A stretch of 64,000 bases of DNA, from NCBI GenBank assembly GCA_029721435.1, contig CM056592.1:37025611-37089610 (forward strand), written 5' to 3'. The DNA is from Gymnothorax reevesii (taxonomy: Eukaryota; Chordata; Actinopteri; Anguilliformes; Muraenidae). A model generated the notes under the pieces. It was not told the DNA's origin. It did not search any database and worked only from the letters and a program-made list of their open reading frames with translations. The position numbers were made by a program, and so were the translations under genes. Positions within the stretch are counted from its first letter, which is position 1. Every line of letters begins with the position of its first letter. Shown piece by piece: positions 36,391-48,850 of this stretch.

Positions 36391-36927
36391 TTAAAGGAAA
36401 AACAACAGGAAGGTGAAATTGACTTGAGGTGTATTGAAACATGATAACGAGAACTAGCCTTTGTCGAATACCCCACCTCGGTACGCAAGCAACATTTCAA
36501 AATAAATGGCTTTTTAGGCGAAGCTCCCAACAGGCTTCCAATGGTTGTGATTCGGGCATAACGTTGCTATGCAAAGAAATCGCTATTTTTTTCATCATTA
36601 ACAAGGCTCAAAGTAGCCGCACACTTGATCACTAGAATTCCGAGGGCCCCGACACGTAAAACGAGGCACTGAGAACTTTGAAAATGCCCAGGTAGTTTAT
36701 TAAAAAAGACTGTTTATGCAAACCTGACCATGTGGTAGTTTCCAGTCGCCTCCATCTTGGAACTCACAATAAGTCAATTGACAAGCATGAACAAAGAGAT
36801 TGCAATCTGTTCCCATATCCTTCCTATTCATTCGTGCTCGTCAATTGCCTTATCGTGACGAAAGTTAGTGCTCGTTATCATGTTTCAATACACCCCAAGT
36901 CAATTTCACACCGGAATTCTCCTTTAA
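36391..36927. mobile_element. MITE with TTAA ends and inverted repeats of about 65 bp
   Basis: The left side TGAAATTGACTTGAGGTGTA and TTGAAACATGATAACGAGAA is matched in inverse at the right (GAGCACTAAC side). The element begins TTAAAGGA and ends TCCTTTAA; TTAA is the target of piggyBac- and Kolobok-type elements. It is 537 bp long with no transposase. Confidence 0.85.
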
Positions 36928-39900
36928 ATAAGAAAATTTCCCACATCACCTAACCTATTACTTGTTTGAAAAGTTACGTGATACAATGCCTGCACAAAAT
37001 TATCTTGCCTATCTGTGATAAACAACCAATTAAACTTCAATCATAAGTGTAAGAAACTTCAACTAATTACATTCACGGTTTTTTAAATGATGATTCTGTC
37101 GGAGACACTTCATTTGGCTTTGTCACCACTGCAGGCAAACCACCTTTCGATTTAATCACTCATTTTATTAAATGTATAGTAAACGCTGACCACACTTAAT
37201 TAATCTAAATGCTTCCTCCATTAACCCCATTATAAAGTGGTTGAAAATAGTCTCTCAAATGTTTTGTGTCAGAACTCTCCGAGGCCCAGTATTGGCCAGT
37301 ATTGTAAGTGGTGGTTTGAGGCACACATGGTACATTAGCCCACCATCTCAGCAAAGAGAGGAAGAGCAATTGGTCCATTTTAAGTCTTGTTCTCGCATTG
37401 AGACCCGACTAGGATCCTGGCACCAATCAGTGCTGAGCCTGGTCTGGACGTGACGCTCCAAACGTGTCGGGCCTGCTGATTACACCTTAACTAGCTATTC
37501 CATCCAGCCAGCAGATGCACACTGCTGAGGACGTCACGCTAATGGACAGAGTACAGAACACCCTACATCACTCCAACAGATTTAATTGGGCTTGTTGCAC
37601 TCTGGAGGAGAACAGTACGATTCAAACTGCATTTTAATCAAATAAATCTCCGTAAAGTTCCAACCGACTCTCAAACGTATGAACGAGGCAGCCTTGCTTT
37701 CACTTTAGTCTTTAGCAGCATATCGAGGTTTACAATGCAAATGCAACACAACGCGAGAGGCCTGAAATAAAAATATGAGCGGAAATGTACAGGCGCTCCC
37801 TGAGATAACAAGGACCGCAGGAGCCAAGTGCTCTAACTTCATTAAACTCACAGGGTAAAACACAGTTTTTAAGGGTCTCGGCATGTCCTGGGTTGTACCA
37901 ATCCCTTTTCCTCAGTATTGCGGCTATATTCCTCTCCGATTGGAGTAAGAAGCCAAAGTACCACTATACCCACACACAAAACTCAATCACAACCCAAGGA
38001 TCTACCCTGAAGAAGATTAGCTTCACTGGACTGACCGTTCACCTGCTAATTAGCCAGCATTGACATTATGGACCAACGGGCTTGTGACTCAAGTTCCCTT
38101 CACTCAATAAAGCTCAGTTCCAAAAACTCAAGAACTATGTTGTAGTATTTCCACTTTCCAGAAACTTCACTGATGACAGTGACCGAAATAACCCATTCCA
38201 CTGTAAAATGAGGATGCCGGTCAGTCCTTCTGTCGGAATCCACATTTCTAAACTTTTGGCAAGCCAATTAATCTACAACTGCACATGGGCATTAAGCATT
38301 GGCATAGGCAGGATCTGAAGGAGCAGACTTTTCCATTTTCCAGAATGGAAGCTGTTTACAAGCAAATTTACTGTGTTTATGAGCATTTTAAGCACGGCTG
38401 CATTGAGTAGTGACACATATCGGTCAGCACCTCAAATGTGGCGAGTGCATCCTGGCTGAGGACCAGTTCCTGAAATTCTCCATAACAATAATAATAATAA
38501 TAATAATATTCTAATTACAAACACAGTCCAACTCCCAGAGACAAAAGGCATGAGGAAAATATGAGGTTAGGTCATGTTTGGTTTAATTTTGATTAAAACA
38601 ACAAGCTCTGGATTGATGCAGAGCACATAATGAAAATATCAACAAAAAGGCATTAAAGGGCAAAGTATATCCCATCACACCATATATGAAAGCACAAGAT
38701 GTGCACTGCACCGAACGAAGTGAACATTCTCAGTTTCTGAAGCTGAACCCGGAAGCACAGTCATTTGCCTACACCGAAATCTACATCTCTGCCCTAATTT
38801 ATCAACCACACGTAAACACAGACGTGCGCCTACATGATGCATAAGTGGAATTTTATTAATAGAATGTGATTTACCAATATTTTCAATGAAGAGCAACGCT
38901 CAAAAGTACATTTACATACACTGCATCCCAGTGGTAAAAAATAAAAATTGCAGGAAAATTGTTGAATGAAAGAAGGCTGCAGGTATTGAGCACTCTGTTG
39001 TATTTGGATGGAATGCATGTCTGTAGTGATATATAAGTTAAATTAAATGAGTTTGACAGTTTGGTATCTGAGAAATCTGAAGTGGAACACAAGGTACCTA
39101 AATTGCAAAATTGGGGAAGCCACCTAGACATTCCTCTCTCATTTGCTCTGTTTCACCTGATCAGAATAAACTTTGGCACAGATAATAATGAGATTCTGTG
39201 CTGTAACTTTTTAGAGGTTTCAGACTGCAACTCAAAAAATTTACAAGGGATAGAAGTAAAACTTTGTTAGGTGCAAAATTAGATCTTTCATTTCTACTGG
39301 ATTCCATCTCCATTTACTCTGAATCAGTGACATATACACTGATTTTTACACCAGGGCAGAAATCCCAAATGGTTTTACCTTTATTACGATTCCAAGATTA
39401 TTCAAATGGACCAAGCCATCGCAGAGATATACTCATTTCATTTTGGGCTTGCCATTTTCGAAAAAGAGGCTCAGGACTTATGGTGTTAAGGCTCGTTTCC
39501 CGAATACTGGGGCTTATAATAAAAATGTGGACATAGAATGAAATTACTTTTTATTCTACAACCTGCTTCAGCGATGAAATGACAGACTTTTGAAGCAAAT
39601 TTTCACCATTAGCTACTGATACCAATTTTACACAGATAGCGCAAAATGTTTTCATTGCAATCACGAGATTAAAGGAAAATCGAGTGCAAAAATCCTGGTG
39701 GACTTTGTGAAAACGTTTAACAACTCCCAGAGATTATACCTTGGGCATACAGTCAGCTATTTCACTGAACTTTGAGACAGTGCAACCTAAATAGACAACC
39801 ACGTGACAACTTCATGCAACTGAGCTGAGAGTGTACTGAGAGTGTTCTTCAGTGGAATTGGTAGTAAGTCATTATGAGTGAAAAAATGACTAATATTTAT

Positions 39901-40299
39901 TATAAAGTTTTATTAATTTAGCAATAAAAATGCAGAAGTCGACTCAATCACAATTTACAGATTTCAAGAGAATGCTGTTTTTTCAAGTTATCATATTCTT
40001 TGATGTCCAAGACAGGTTCATAAACTTTTAAGCAAAATACACCGCGTAAACTATGCAGAGCAGGTCCATTTGTGATGTAGAAAACAGCAGGGATTTCAAA
40101 TCGCATTTTTCAAATGCAGAAATAGACAAGTTAGACAGCTAAACTGGAGGATAACCTTCTTATTGTCATATGCAAAAATAAATTAACAGCAGCTAGGGCA
40201 GTAATTCATTAAAACATTGTAAAGTCACACCATTAAAATGCCACCCGTTCTGGCCAAAAATAAACACCCACTCCACCCAATCCACAGCTAAACAGGAAC
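36928..40299 (-). other. nherf1 intron 1 (or 5' flank), no gene seen
   Basis: The sequence is AT-rich. An (AAT)n microsatellite lies at 38486-38510. Short open frames have no recognisable content. Confidence 0.45.
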
Positions 40300-40580
40300 T
40301 AAACATGTTGCTAGACTTGGAATCGAAAGGTCCTAAGTTCAAGTCCTTGCTTTCGCAGCATGTTCTTGGCGAAAGAGACTTTACACCCATTGGGTGCCAT
40401 AAAATGCTTGGGAAACCTGACTAAGAGCTGGGGGGGTAACCTGTGATCGACTAGCGTAGGGGGCGTAGCAATACTCCTACTCGCGTCATGCAGTAGAAAC
40501 CGGTGTTGAGCACCAGCCTGGTAAGCCGCAATTGGCTCGGGGCAGACTTAATTGCTCAAGTGTCACAAATGTTCAGACCT
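40300..40580 (+). repeat. Possible tRNA-derived SINE-like repeat
   Basis: GGAATCGAAAGGTCCTAAGT and TTCAAGTCC resemble a degenerate B-box, followed by a conserved-looking body (GGGGGCGTAGCAATACTCCT, GTAGAAACCGGTGTTGAGCA) with the style of a common fish repeat. The assignment rests on pattern memory only. Confidence 0.45.
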
Positions 40581-43228
40581 ACACTTCTGAACATCCTGAA
40601 ATGGTGCAAAATATCTCTAAAATAATGACACCCCTCGTTTCTAAAATCAGTCAAGTCTGGGTGTAGACTGTCACACACTCTGCTCCTCCCATTGAACTTC
40701 TCTGCGCCAAACAGGCAAGCAACTCGCTGTTTCCTTCCTTCTTAAACGACGCTTGATTACACAAAGCTTGCCATTCAAAAGAGTTACCTGATGCAACATG
40801 GATTGTTTACCAGCACACAAGGGTGAGTGAACATTCCCAAATAACTAGGTTAATATGCCATTTCTTTCGCAGAACAGAGACCAACTACTGGAGTCACTGG
40901 TAAATTACCAACTTCTAGCCCCTCCTTGGAGATTACATTTTAATTAAGCAAACGATATATACAGGACCCGAATCGCAGCTCGACTAGCTGATCCAGCAGT
41001 GAGCATATGGCCGGCTATGCTAATATTTAATCCTGCCAGCTCCCCTTTGCAGGGATGCCACGAGAACAACAGAGGAGGGCCTGTGCAGAGCCCTGAGGAA
41101 TTCTGGGAATCTGCTGCCCTCACACTAGGCAGCAAGGAAACGGTCTCACTCCTACAGCATGTCCTGTTTGCAGAGTCAGCGCCTCTTAATGAGGGGGTTA
41201 TGCAGACAGCTGTCCCTCTTCTTCCCTTCTTCTCGCTCCATCTTTCTTTCCCTTCCTGCTTCCCTCGCTTCACCTCCTTCTCTGAGTCAAGGGTCAACAC
41301 GATTCTGCTCTGCAGCAGAAAATTCCCATCAAAAGAACTGAACTCAGTATGTTTCATCTACCTAAGAGCATAAATAACTTACAAAGAGTATCCTCAATTT
41401 GAAAGTATTGTTTTTCATTGTAATAAGGGCGTGCACAGCTCTAGTGAGCAAAATGATAGAAATTGTTCAAATTCAGTATCCATCCTACATTGAGTTTCTG
41501 TTAAAGTTTATCAGGTGACAGAGGTCCAGAGATTACCTGGCTTTTCAGCAATTGAGAACACTTTCTCTCTAGGGGCTATTCTTCACAGGCCAGTTTTACT
41601 CTGGATTAAACAAGACAGACCAAAAAAAAAAACAAAAGGATTGACCACAAATTGTGTGTATGTGTGCGTGTGTGCACGTGTGTGTGCGTGCGGGCGCGCC
41701 AGTGTGTGTGTGCTTTGTGAAGTAGTTCCGTAGCTTATGACAGATCAGCCTTTCTTGCTCCGGGCCAGATGGGGTCTCAGCGTAGACTGTCACTGCCATT
41801 TGAGTGCAGTTTAAGTTCACAATTTGACACTCAAATCTTGCAATCAGTGCGTTTATAACCCAGAGAAATCAAAATTCCTCAGAGAAAAAATGGTACAATC
41901 ATTGTTACTCAAGCCTCAATAAAAGCATTGCAGATTGAACTCCAATTTCCACTCTGTGATAATTTTGATCATTGGCAATTTGTTGACAAAGCCAAAGTTA
42001 ATAATTCTCCAGCCTTATGGGTTTGAAGAACAACTCTTGCATTCACAACCACACCCAAGTCAAGTTTTATGCCTTTATTTAATTAAACTTTATTGACCTG
42101 TTTCTACTATAATTGCATCTGGACCATGTTTTTGGCCTTGTCTGTCCTGTGAACTCCTGTTCTCTTTGAGCCAGGGCGCTTTTGAGGTGAAAGGACCTGG
42201 CCTAAAGTCTGCAAACTCAGGCCAAAAGGTCTCTGCACACAGGATCTGTGTAGGACTCTACCCATGAAGAGCACAAATCAGCCAATCACTTTTTAGCCCC
42301 AGTCTATTTTGGGCCAGAGAGGAGGAGACTAGACAGTTCAGTGAAGATAAGACAGGAGAAATTGAAGAAGAGGTTGATGCAGAGTAAACCCTTACAGAAA
42401 CATACATTAAGCACCAAATCATTCTCTTCTCATGTTCCCTAAAAGTCCCTAGGTACCCATTCAGTGATGGCGTCAGGAGCTCTGTCACAGTGGCTGAGTA
42501 CAGTCAGGTTTAATGGGGCTCTCCCATGGAAGACTGAGAATAGGTCTGACAGGCGTTTCAGCCATCACAAAGGGCAGCACTGTGAACTCACAGAATCACA
42601 GAAGGGGTCAAGAACAGGGACAATGCAATCAGTGGGAAAGCTTGATTTCCCAGAAAGTTCTCTGTAGAGGTGAGGGAGAGCCCAAGTCTATCCAGGTCTG
42701 GCTCCTGCTCTCCTCCCCCTCCTCTGTATCCCAGATTTATTATTTTTGCCAAGTCCCTCAAATTTATACAAAAATATTGTGTGACTCACCAAAAATACCT
42801 CAAGAGGCCCACAGGCTCCTCATGGTCATCAACCCCCCGGCAGTCTGCCGAATCCAGCCAACCTACAGGCCACAGCTGTAAATTTCTGTTTAGTTTATCC
42901 AGAAACCTCCACATCAAGCTTGGAAATGACCTCAGAACCAACGTGACATTCCGCTACAGACATGCGTCTTCAGTGCAGACATAAGAGATAAGCACCACAG
43001 ACAGATGCGGCCACGTACTGATGTTACATGTTTGGCTGTCACAATTTCAAAAAAATTTGGTTTACATCAAGCATTTGTGTTTATTTCAAATGCTGGTCTC
43101 CGTTTATATCAGTGCTGTGGCCTGTAAACATGCATGAGAGGAAAACGATAGATATGAAATACAACATAAATACGATTCACTATCTAAGGCACCTGTGAGA
43201 ACTCCAGGACTAGGCATGACAAAACAGT
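40581..43228 (-). other. nherf1 intron 1 (or 5' flank), GT tract, no gene seen
   Basis: An interrupted GT tract lies at about 41656-41712. Open frames of up to 137 codons on both strands around 41.0-41.4 kb are overlapping and carry no known domain. Confidence 0.45.
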
Positions 43229-43232
43229 TATA

Positions 43233-44836
43233 CAAAACCAAAACCAGTGAAGTTGGCACGTTCTGTAAATCCTAGATAAAAACAGAATACAATGATTTGC
43301 AAATCCTTTTCAACTTATATTCAGTTAAATACACTGCAAAGACAAGATTTTTAATGTTCAAACTGAGAAACTTTTTTTTTTGCAAATAATCATTAACTTA
43401 GAATTAAAAGGCAGCAACACATTGCAAAAAAGTTGGCACAGGGGCCTTTTTACCGCTGTGTTACATCGCCTTTCCTTTTAACAACACTCAGTAAACGTTT
43501 GGGAACTGAGGAGACCAATTTTTGAAGCTTTTCAGGTGGAACTCTTTCCCATTCTTGCTTGATGTACAGCTTAAGTTGTTCAACAGTCCGGGGTCTCCGT
43601 TGTCATATTTTACGCTTCATAATGCGCCACACATTTTCAAATGGGAGACAGGTCTGGACTACAGGCAGGCCAGTCTAGTACCCGCACACTATTACTAAGG
43701 AGCCATGCTGTTGTAACACGTGCAGAATGTGGCTTGGCATTGTCTTGCTGAAATAAGCAGGGGCATCCATGAAAAAGACGTTGCTTGGATGGCAACATAT
43801 GTTGCTCCAAATCCTGTATGTACCTTTCAGCATTAGTGGTGCCTTCACATATGTGTAAGTTGCCAATGCCTTGGGCACTAATACACCCCCATACCATCAC
43901 AGATGCTGGCTTTTGAACTTTGCGCCTATAACAGTCCGGATGGTTCTTTTCCTCTTTGGTCCGGAGGACACAACGTCCACAGTTTCCAAAAACAATTTGA
44001 AATGTGGACTCGTGAGACCACAGAACACTTTTCCACTTTGCATCAGTCCATCTTAGATGAGCTTGGGCCCAGCGAAGCCGGCAGCGTTTCTGGGTGCTGT
44101 TGATAAATGGCTTTCGCTTTGCATTGTAGAGTTTTAACTTGCACTTGCAGATGTAGCGACGAACTGTAGTTACTGACAGTGGCTCTCTGATGTGTTCCTG
44201 AGCCCATGTGGTGATGTCCTTTACACACTGATGTCGGTTTTTGATGCAGTACCGCCTGAGGGATCGAAGATCACGGGCATTCATTGTTGGTTTTCAGCCT
44301 TGTTGCTTACGTGCAGTGATTTCTCCAGATTCTCTGAACCTTTTGAGGATATTACGGACCGTAGATGATGAAATCCCTAAATTTCTTGCGATAGCTCGTT
44401 GAGGAATGTTGTTTTTAAACTGTTCGACAATCAGCTCACGCATTTGTTTACTAAGTGGTGACCCTCACCCCATCCTTGTTTGTGAATGACTGAGCATTTC
44501 AGGGAAGCTGCTTTTATACCCAATCATGGCACCCACCTGTTCCCAATTAGCCCGTTCACCTTTGGGATGTTCCTAATAAGTGTTTGATGAGCATTCTTCA
44601 ACTTTCACAGTCTTTTTTGCCACTTGTGCCAGCTTTTGTGAAACATGTTGCAGGCATCAAATTCCAAATGAGCTAATATTTGCAAAAAATTACAAAGATT
44701 ACCTGTTCGAACATTAAGTAACTTGTCTTTGCAGTGTATTCAATTGAATATAGGTTGAAAAGGATTTGCAAATCATTGTATTCTGTTTTTAGTTACGATT
44801 TACACAACGTGCCAACTTCACTGGTTTTGGGTTTTG
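43233..44836 (-). mobile_element. Tc1-type DNA transposon with about 210-bp inverted repeats
   Basis: The ends read TA|CAAAACCAAAACCAGTGAAG on the left and the inverse on the right, with TA at 43231-43232 and 44837-44838. The inverted repeats continue for about 210 bases, for example GAATACAATGATTTGCAAAT at both ends. Long inverted repeats are typical of the fish Tc1 group with inner and outer binding sites. Confidence 0.93.
43440..44460 (-). pseudogene. Tc1-like transposase with lost catalytic aspartate
   Basis: The N-terminal part (MRELIVEQFKNNIPQRAIAR, then NLGISSSTVRNILKRFRESG) is interrupted by TGA at about 44295. The main frame 44284-43637 holds VLWSHESTF, where the family has WSDES, so the first catalytic D is H. 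The second D is kept in [10 protein letters not shown] one-base insertion near 43640 interrupts SPDLSPIE just before the E, and a further TGA follows in KI-QRRPRTVEQL. It is inactive by four independent lesions. Confidence 0.92.
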
Positions 44837-44838
44837 TA

Positions 44839-46589
44839 GTTGCCCAAGTCACTATTGTATTAAAGCCTCACAAAAGCACTGCCCAAAACAAATTTATTAA
44901 TAAACATTCCATGTAAAAGGGCAAGTTTTCCTTCAGGGATTTTCTTACTTAATTTCCAAAAGCAGAAATCCCTCCAGGTCAAAATATGGTGTTAAATAAA
45001 AAATCCAGGAGCAACATACTGGACTTTTACTTCCTGAACCTGGATTTGCAAACATTTTTGGCTGTCTTGACTTCATTTGAGCAGTGGCCATCATAGATAT
45101 TTAAAAATACTTTAATGAATCACAACAGCAGGTGTTTGGTGTAGCAAGCAAGAAAACACACTTCACGTAACTCCAAAATAGCTTAAATTGAGTGCATCAT
45201 TTGGTAAAAACAATTCATAATAACAAACGCAGCAGCACTCTGACCTCCTTTCACTGCCATCAGAAGTTGGTTGAATCTGCTTCGGTTTCAGTTAAAATAC
45301 GCTCTCTTCAACCACTTCCTGCTCCCAGGCTTTAGATGTAATTTTTTTTGTCTACGGAAGTACAGAACAACAAGATGAAAAAGCCAATGGTTATGAAATG
45401 CCAGAATTATTAGCCCTAATTTACCGTAAAACAGTAAGTCAAGCGCCATCCTACACAGTGCTTGGGACGTATAGCAGCCGTGGATTTACCCTCAAGCCGC
45501 TTTGCCGTGTCCCCCCCATTGAAAATAACTATTTGCACATGCTGACTCAACAGCAAACATTTACTGCGCTATGCGCTCACAACTGACTGAAATAAAACAT
45601 GGAAAAAAGGAAGTCTGTTTTCAGAGACAAAGAGATACCTGTCAAACAGGTCTTCTGATTCGTGCAGGCTAACCCACTACTGCTCAGAAAAGGAAGTGAC
45701 GCACGAGTCATTACGTAGGACAAGATAAATCGTCTACGCTTGACCCAGCCTTATAAAGCAAAACGGGGCCGTGATTTGACCTAACAAACATTAGCCAAGC
45801 ATTCCCACCGTTGTAAGAGGTGAGCTGTTTGCGCAGTTTAAGCGTGCATAAATCTGTTTGGCGAGAGAAGAGCGTTACACTGACGCCAGCGCGAACCAGC
45901 ATGTTCCCGCAGGGCCAGGCTGTTAGTAAACCAGCTCTGAACCACACACAAGGCTGTACGGCAAACACTCCAACACGAGGAGTCTGAAAGGATACAATGA
46001 CAATGAGGCTGAAATGCAGACTGTAAGCTTTAATCTAAGGGCGTTTTCGTCCATATCAGATGAACCTTTTAGAAATGAAAGAACCTTTTGTACATAGTCG
46101 GTGTCTCCCATCCCATTGGAGGGCACTTAAAGCAGACTTTAGCATAATGTAGAATAAAGTAATCATTTTTAACATCTGTTAGTATACCTTTACAATGTAA
46201 TGACAGCCTGGACTTTGCAATGTATTTCACCGGATGCTGGGCATCTTCCCTGGTGATGCTCTGTCAGGCCTATCCTGCAGTGATCTATATTTTTTCTCAT
46301 TGTTTTAGGGACTTTTTGCCTTCAATTGGATTCAGATCTGGTGATTGAGACGACCAACTGAACCGAAAAAAAAAAAAACTGATAAATGTGTCACTGCCCA
46401 ATGAATTATGGTTCTGATGGTATATCCAACATATACAGTCATTATAACGTCAGTCACATTGGACTGATCGTAATGTTACTGTGACAATGGGGGGGAAAAA
46501 ATGACCAATCAATGTCTTCAAAACAGTAAAACAGGATTGTTGAGAATAAAGAAACAGATGAGATGTTCTCAGACCCAAACATTCAACCT
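44839..46589 (-). other. nherf1 intron 1 (or 5' flank), no gene seen
   Basis: One ETS/CRE-like word, AGGAAGTGACGCACG, is at 45691-45705. No exon-like block with matching splice sites was recognised. Confidence 0.4.
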
Positions 46590-46850
46590 TCCATTATTTG
46601 TACCAATTCTTCCTCACTAGGAGCCTATCCCAGCTGACTCTGGGCGAAAGGCAGGGACACACTCTGGGCAGCTCGCCAATCCAATGCAGGCCGCACACAC
46701 CACTCACTCATACTCTCATACCAACGGGTGCTGATAAATCTTGCAAACATGTCTTTGGGCCATGGGAGGCTCCTGAAGTACCCAGGGTGAACCCACACAA
46801 ACACAAGGAGATCATGCAAACCAACCTTCTGACTCTGTGCAACGGACAAA
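46590..46850. repeat. Decayed dispersed fish-type repeat
   Basis: TTCCATTATTTGTACCAATT, GAGCCTATCCCAGCTGACTC, GTCTTTGGGCCATGGGAGG and AACCCACACAAACACAAGGA occur in the order of a very common fish repeat. The 88- and 104-codon frames across it are not genes. Confidence 0.65.
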
Positions 46851-46898
46851 TTCAAATGTTCTGAAATCAAATTGTGCACACGCATGGAGCAATCTTGG

Positions 46899-46996
46899 GA
46901 AATAATTGAAGCACTGATTACTAAAACCCCACAAGTCAAGTCAAGTCAAGTCGAGTGTGACTTATGGGGTTTTAGTAATAGGTGCTTCAATTATTG
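46899..46996. repeat. Long hairpin with a TCAAG pentamer repeat in the loop
   Basis: The left arm (AATAATTGAAGCAC at 46901, then ATTACTAAAACCCCA) pairs with the right arm (TGGGGTTTTAGTAAT, then GTGCTTCAATTATT to about 46995) with few mismatches. The loop is (TCAAG)n ending in TCGAGTGTGA. Confidence 0.8.
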
Positions 46997-47180
46997 CCAC
47001 ACGCATTGACATTAAATTTTCTCACTCGACAGAAAAAGACTGAATTAAAAAAAAAAAACATTTTTAGCTCAAACACATTAGAGCTGAAAACACTTCTTCA
47101 GATTTTAACCAACAGTTGGAGAAGCTGGAGTTTAGAGGGTAAAAAATAAACACTTTAACCATCACCCCCCCCCGACTCAC

Positions 47181-47204
47181 CTGCTTCCGGCTGAGACGCG
47201 CCAT
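47181..47204 (-). other. Candidate alternative first coding exon (8 codons)
   Basis: On the - strand, ATG at 47204 opens MARLSRKQ, then a near-perfect donor CAG|GTGAGT after 47181. The exon ends in phase 0. The next known exon on this strand, nherf1 28910, starts in phase 0, so the two could join to [18 protein letters not shown] and give a PDZ2-only NHERF1. A composite ETS/CRE-like motif AGGAAGTGACGTA lies 260 bases upstream at 47464-47476. It could instead belong to an unknown transcript, or the match may be chance. No transcript evidence is available. Confidence 0.3.
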
Positions 47205-47463
47205 TTAAGTAGAGCGGAGAAAACGGCCCCAGCTAACCACCACTGTAACCACAATGAACTGCAGTGCGCACGAACACTGCAGGGAAACCGCAGTGCACAG
47301 CCACACGCGCACCAGAATGAAACTTCAGCCTTGGGAGCGCATGCTTTTCATAACTGTGTGATCACGGACTCCACTGTTCAGTCAAACTCCACGCATGCAC
47401 ACGGCTCACCTAATACGCACTGCTGCATATTTACTGCCTTATTAGTAGTCGGCGAAGTGGATC

Positions 47464-47476
47464 AGGAAGTGACGTA
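47464..47476. promoter_or_regulatory. ETS/CRE-like composite motif
   Basis: AGGAAGTGACGTA joins a GGAAGT ETS core to a TGACGTA half-CRE, an arrangement typical of TATA-less promoters. It lies upstream of the candidate first exon at 47204-47181. Confidence 0.35.
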
Positions 47477-47959
47477 CCACTCCGATCACATATCTTTGTG
47501 AGATTCTGGCGAAAAGATCAGTGTTTCAACAACAACACCAGAGAAGCTGCACTAAGGTAGCGGCTAATTTCAGGAGGTATTGTGTCACATGCTCCATTTG
47601 AGCACGAGATCAGTGGAGATGTTTTTGACCAACTTCTGTGATGCAAGAGATCAGCTGGTTTGGCAGTAATCATTCAATTACATTGGTGTTATTATCAGTT
47701 ATTAGAGCCAAAGGGATAAGATAGTTGGACCTATTAGACTTGCTAATAGTCTAAATGGGTTGCTATAATCAATTGATAGCATCCAGACTTGAAGTAATTC
47801 AAATACTTTCCATTTATGGCAATAAAGTCGGCGTAGGGAGGAGATTAAGGTGGTGGTTGGCAAAACAAATCAGCAGACTTTGCCACGGGAGACTGCAGTG
47901 AGATTCCCATTACTGCTAGTTCAACATTTCTAACTTCAGGTTAAGACTGTCTTCAAAAA

Positions 47960-48012
47960 ACCGCAGTAAGTGTAACCTAACCCTAACCCTAATCAAACCC
48001 CAAACCCAAATC
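47960..48012. repeat. Short telomere-like tract
   Basis: CCTAACCCTAACCCTAATC at about 47977-47995 is followed by diverged copies (AAACCCCAAACCC). It is too short to be a former chromosome end. Confidence 0.6.
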
Positions 48013-48544
48013 TTAACAGATCAGAACCACAGTGTGGACACATCATAAAGCATGACAAATTCTACTCTAAATATTACTATTACTATTACTACTATAGTAA
48101 TATTTCTACTCTCTCAGGCAGAGTAATGGCTGTCTATCCCATACCTATGGCTCTGATAATAGATGACAACAGCCAGTCAATCAAGTGATAAGTCTAAACG
48201 AGAGTGGAGATCAGGGAAGGCATTGGTGCTTAGCACCATAGGTGCAGGAGATGAGTGGACATGTTGATGACCTGATCTACCAGGGCAGGGGATTAGGGGA
48301 GGTGTTACAGACTTGTTCCTCAAGTTAAGAAGTTCAAAGGCTTTGCACAGCTGGAAGATGCGTGACCCAAAAATTATCGCTTCTTGCCTCTTTGAATTTG
48401 CACTATGGCTCCCCTGATACCCCCAAGATAATGATTCCTTGTTCTCAGTTTATGTGATTGGATTTCCTGTCAGATAACCCATCTTTATATCACTTTAACT
48501 ATAGCATTATATGTCTAACAATACTTTCTTTTATTACCCTGGTG

Positions 48545-48850
48545 AGAATCCTAACAAGGATCCTCTTAGCGATTCTGACAGAATCCTTGCAAAGATCCCA
48601 AAGGATTTCTGACAGGATCCTAGAGGACCCAAGCAAAATCCTTGAGGATCATCGAGGATCCAGTTTAGGATTTCTCAGGACCCTTATGGATCCTTTCAAG
48701 GATCCTGTCAGATTCCCCAGCAGGATCCTCGCAAGGATTCTAAGATTTTTTGCAGGATCCTAGTTCATTATTAAAGATCCAGCAAGGATCCTAAGTGTTT
48801 ATCCAGATCTTTGAAGGTTTCTAGAATGATCCTTGAGGATCCTGTGAGGA
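48545..48850. repeat. Array of palindromic AGGATCCT words
   Basis: GGATCC occurs nine times by my reading in about 290 bases, mostly as AAGGATCCT or CAGGATCCT, with many near versions (GGATTC, GAATCC, GATCC) between them. Spacing is irregular, about 15-60 bases. Because the word is its own complement, both strands read alike. The 101-codon frame here is a by-product. Confidence 0.8.
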
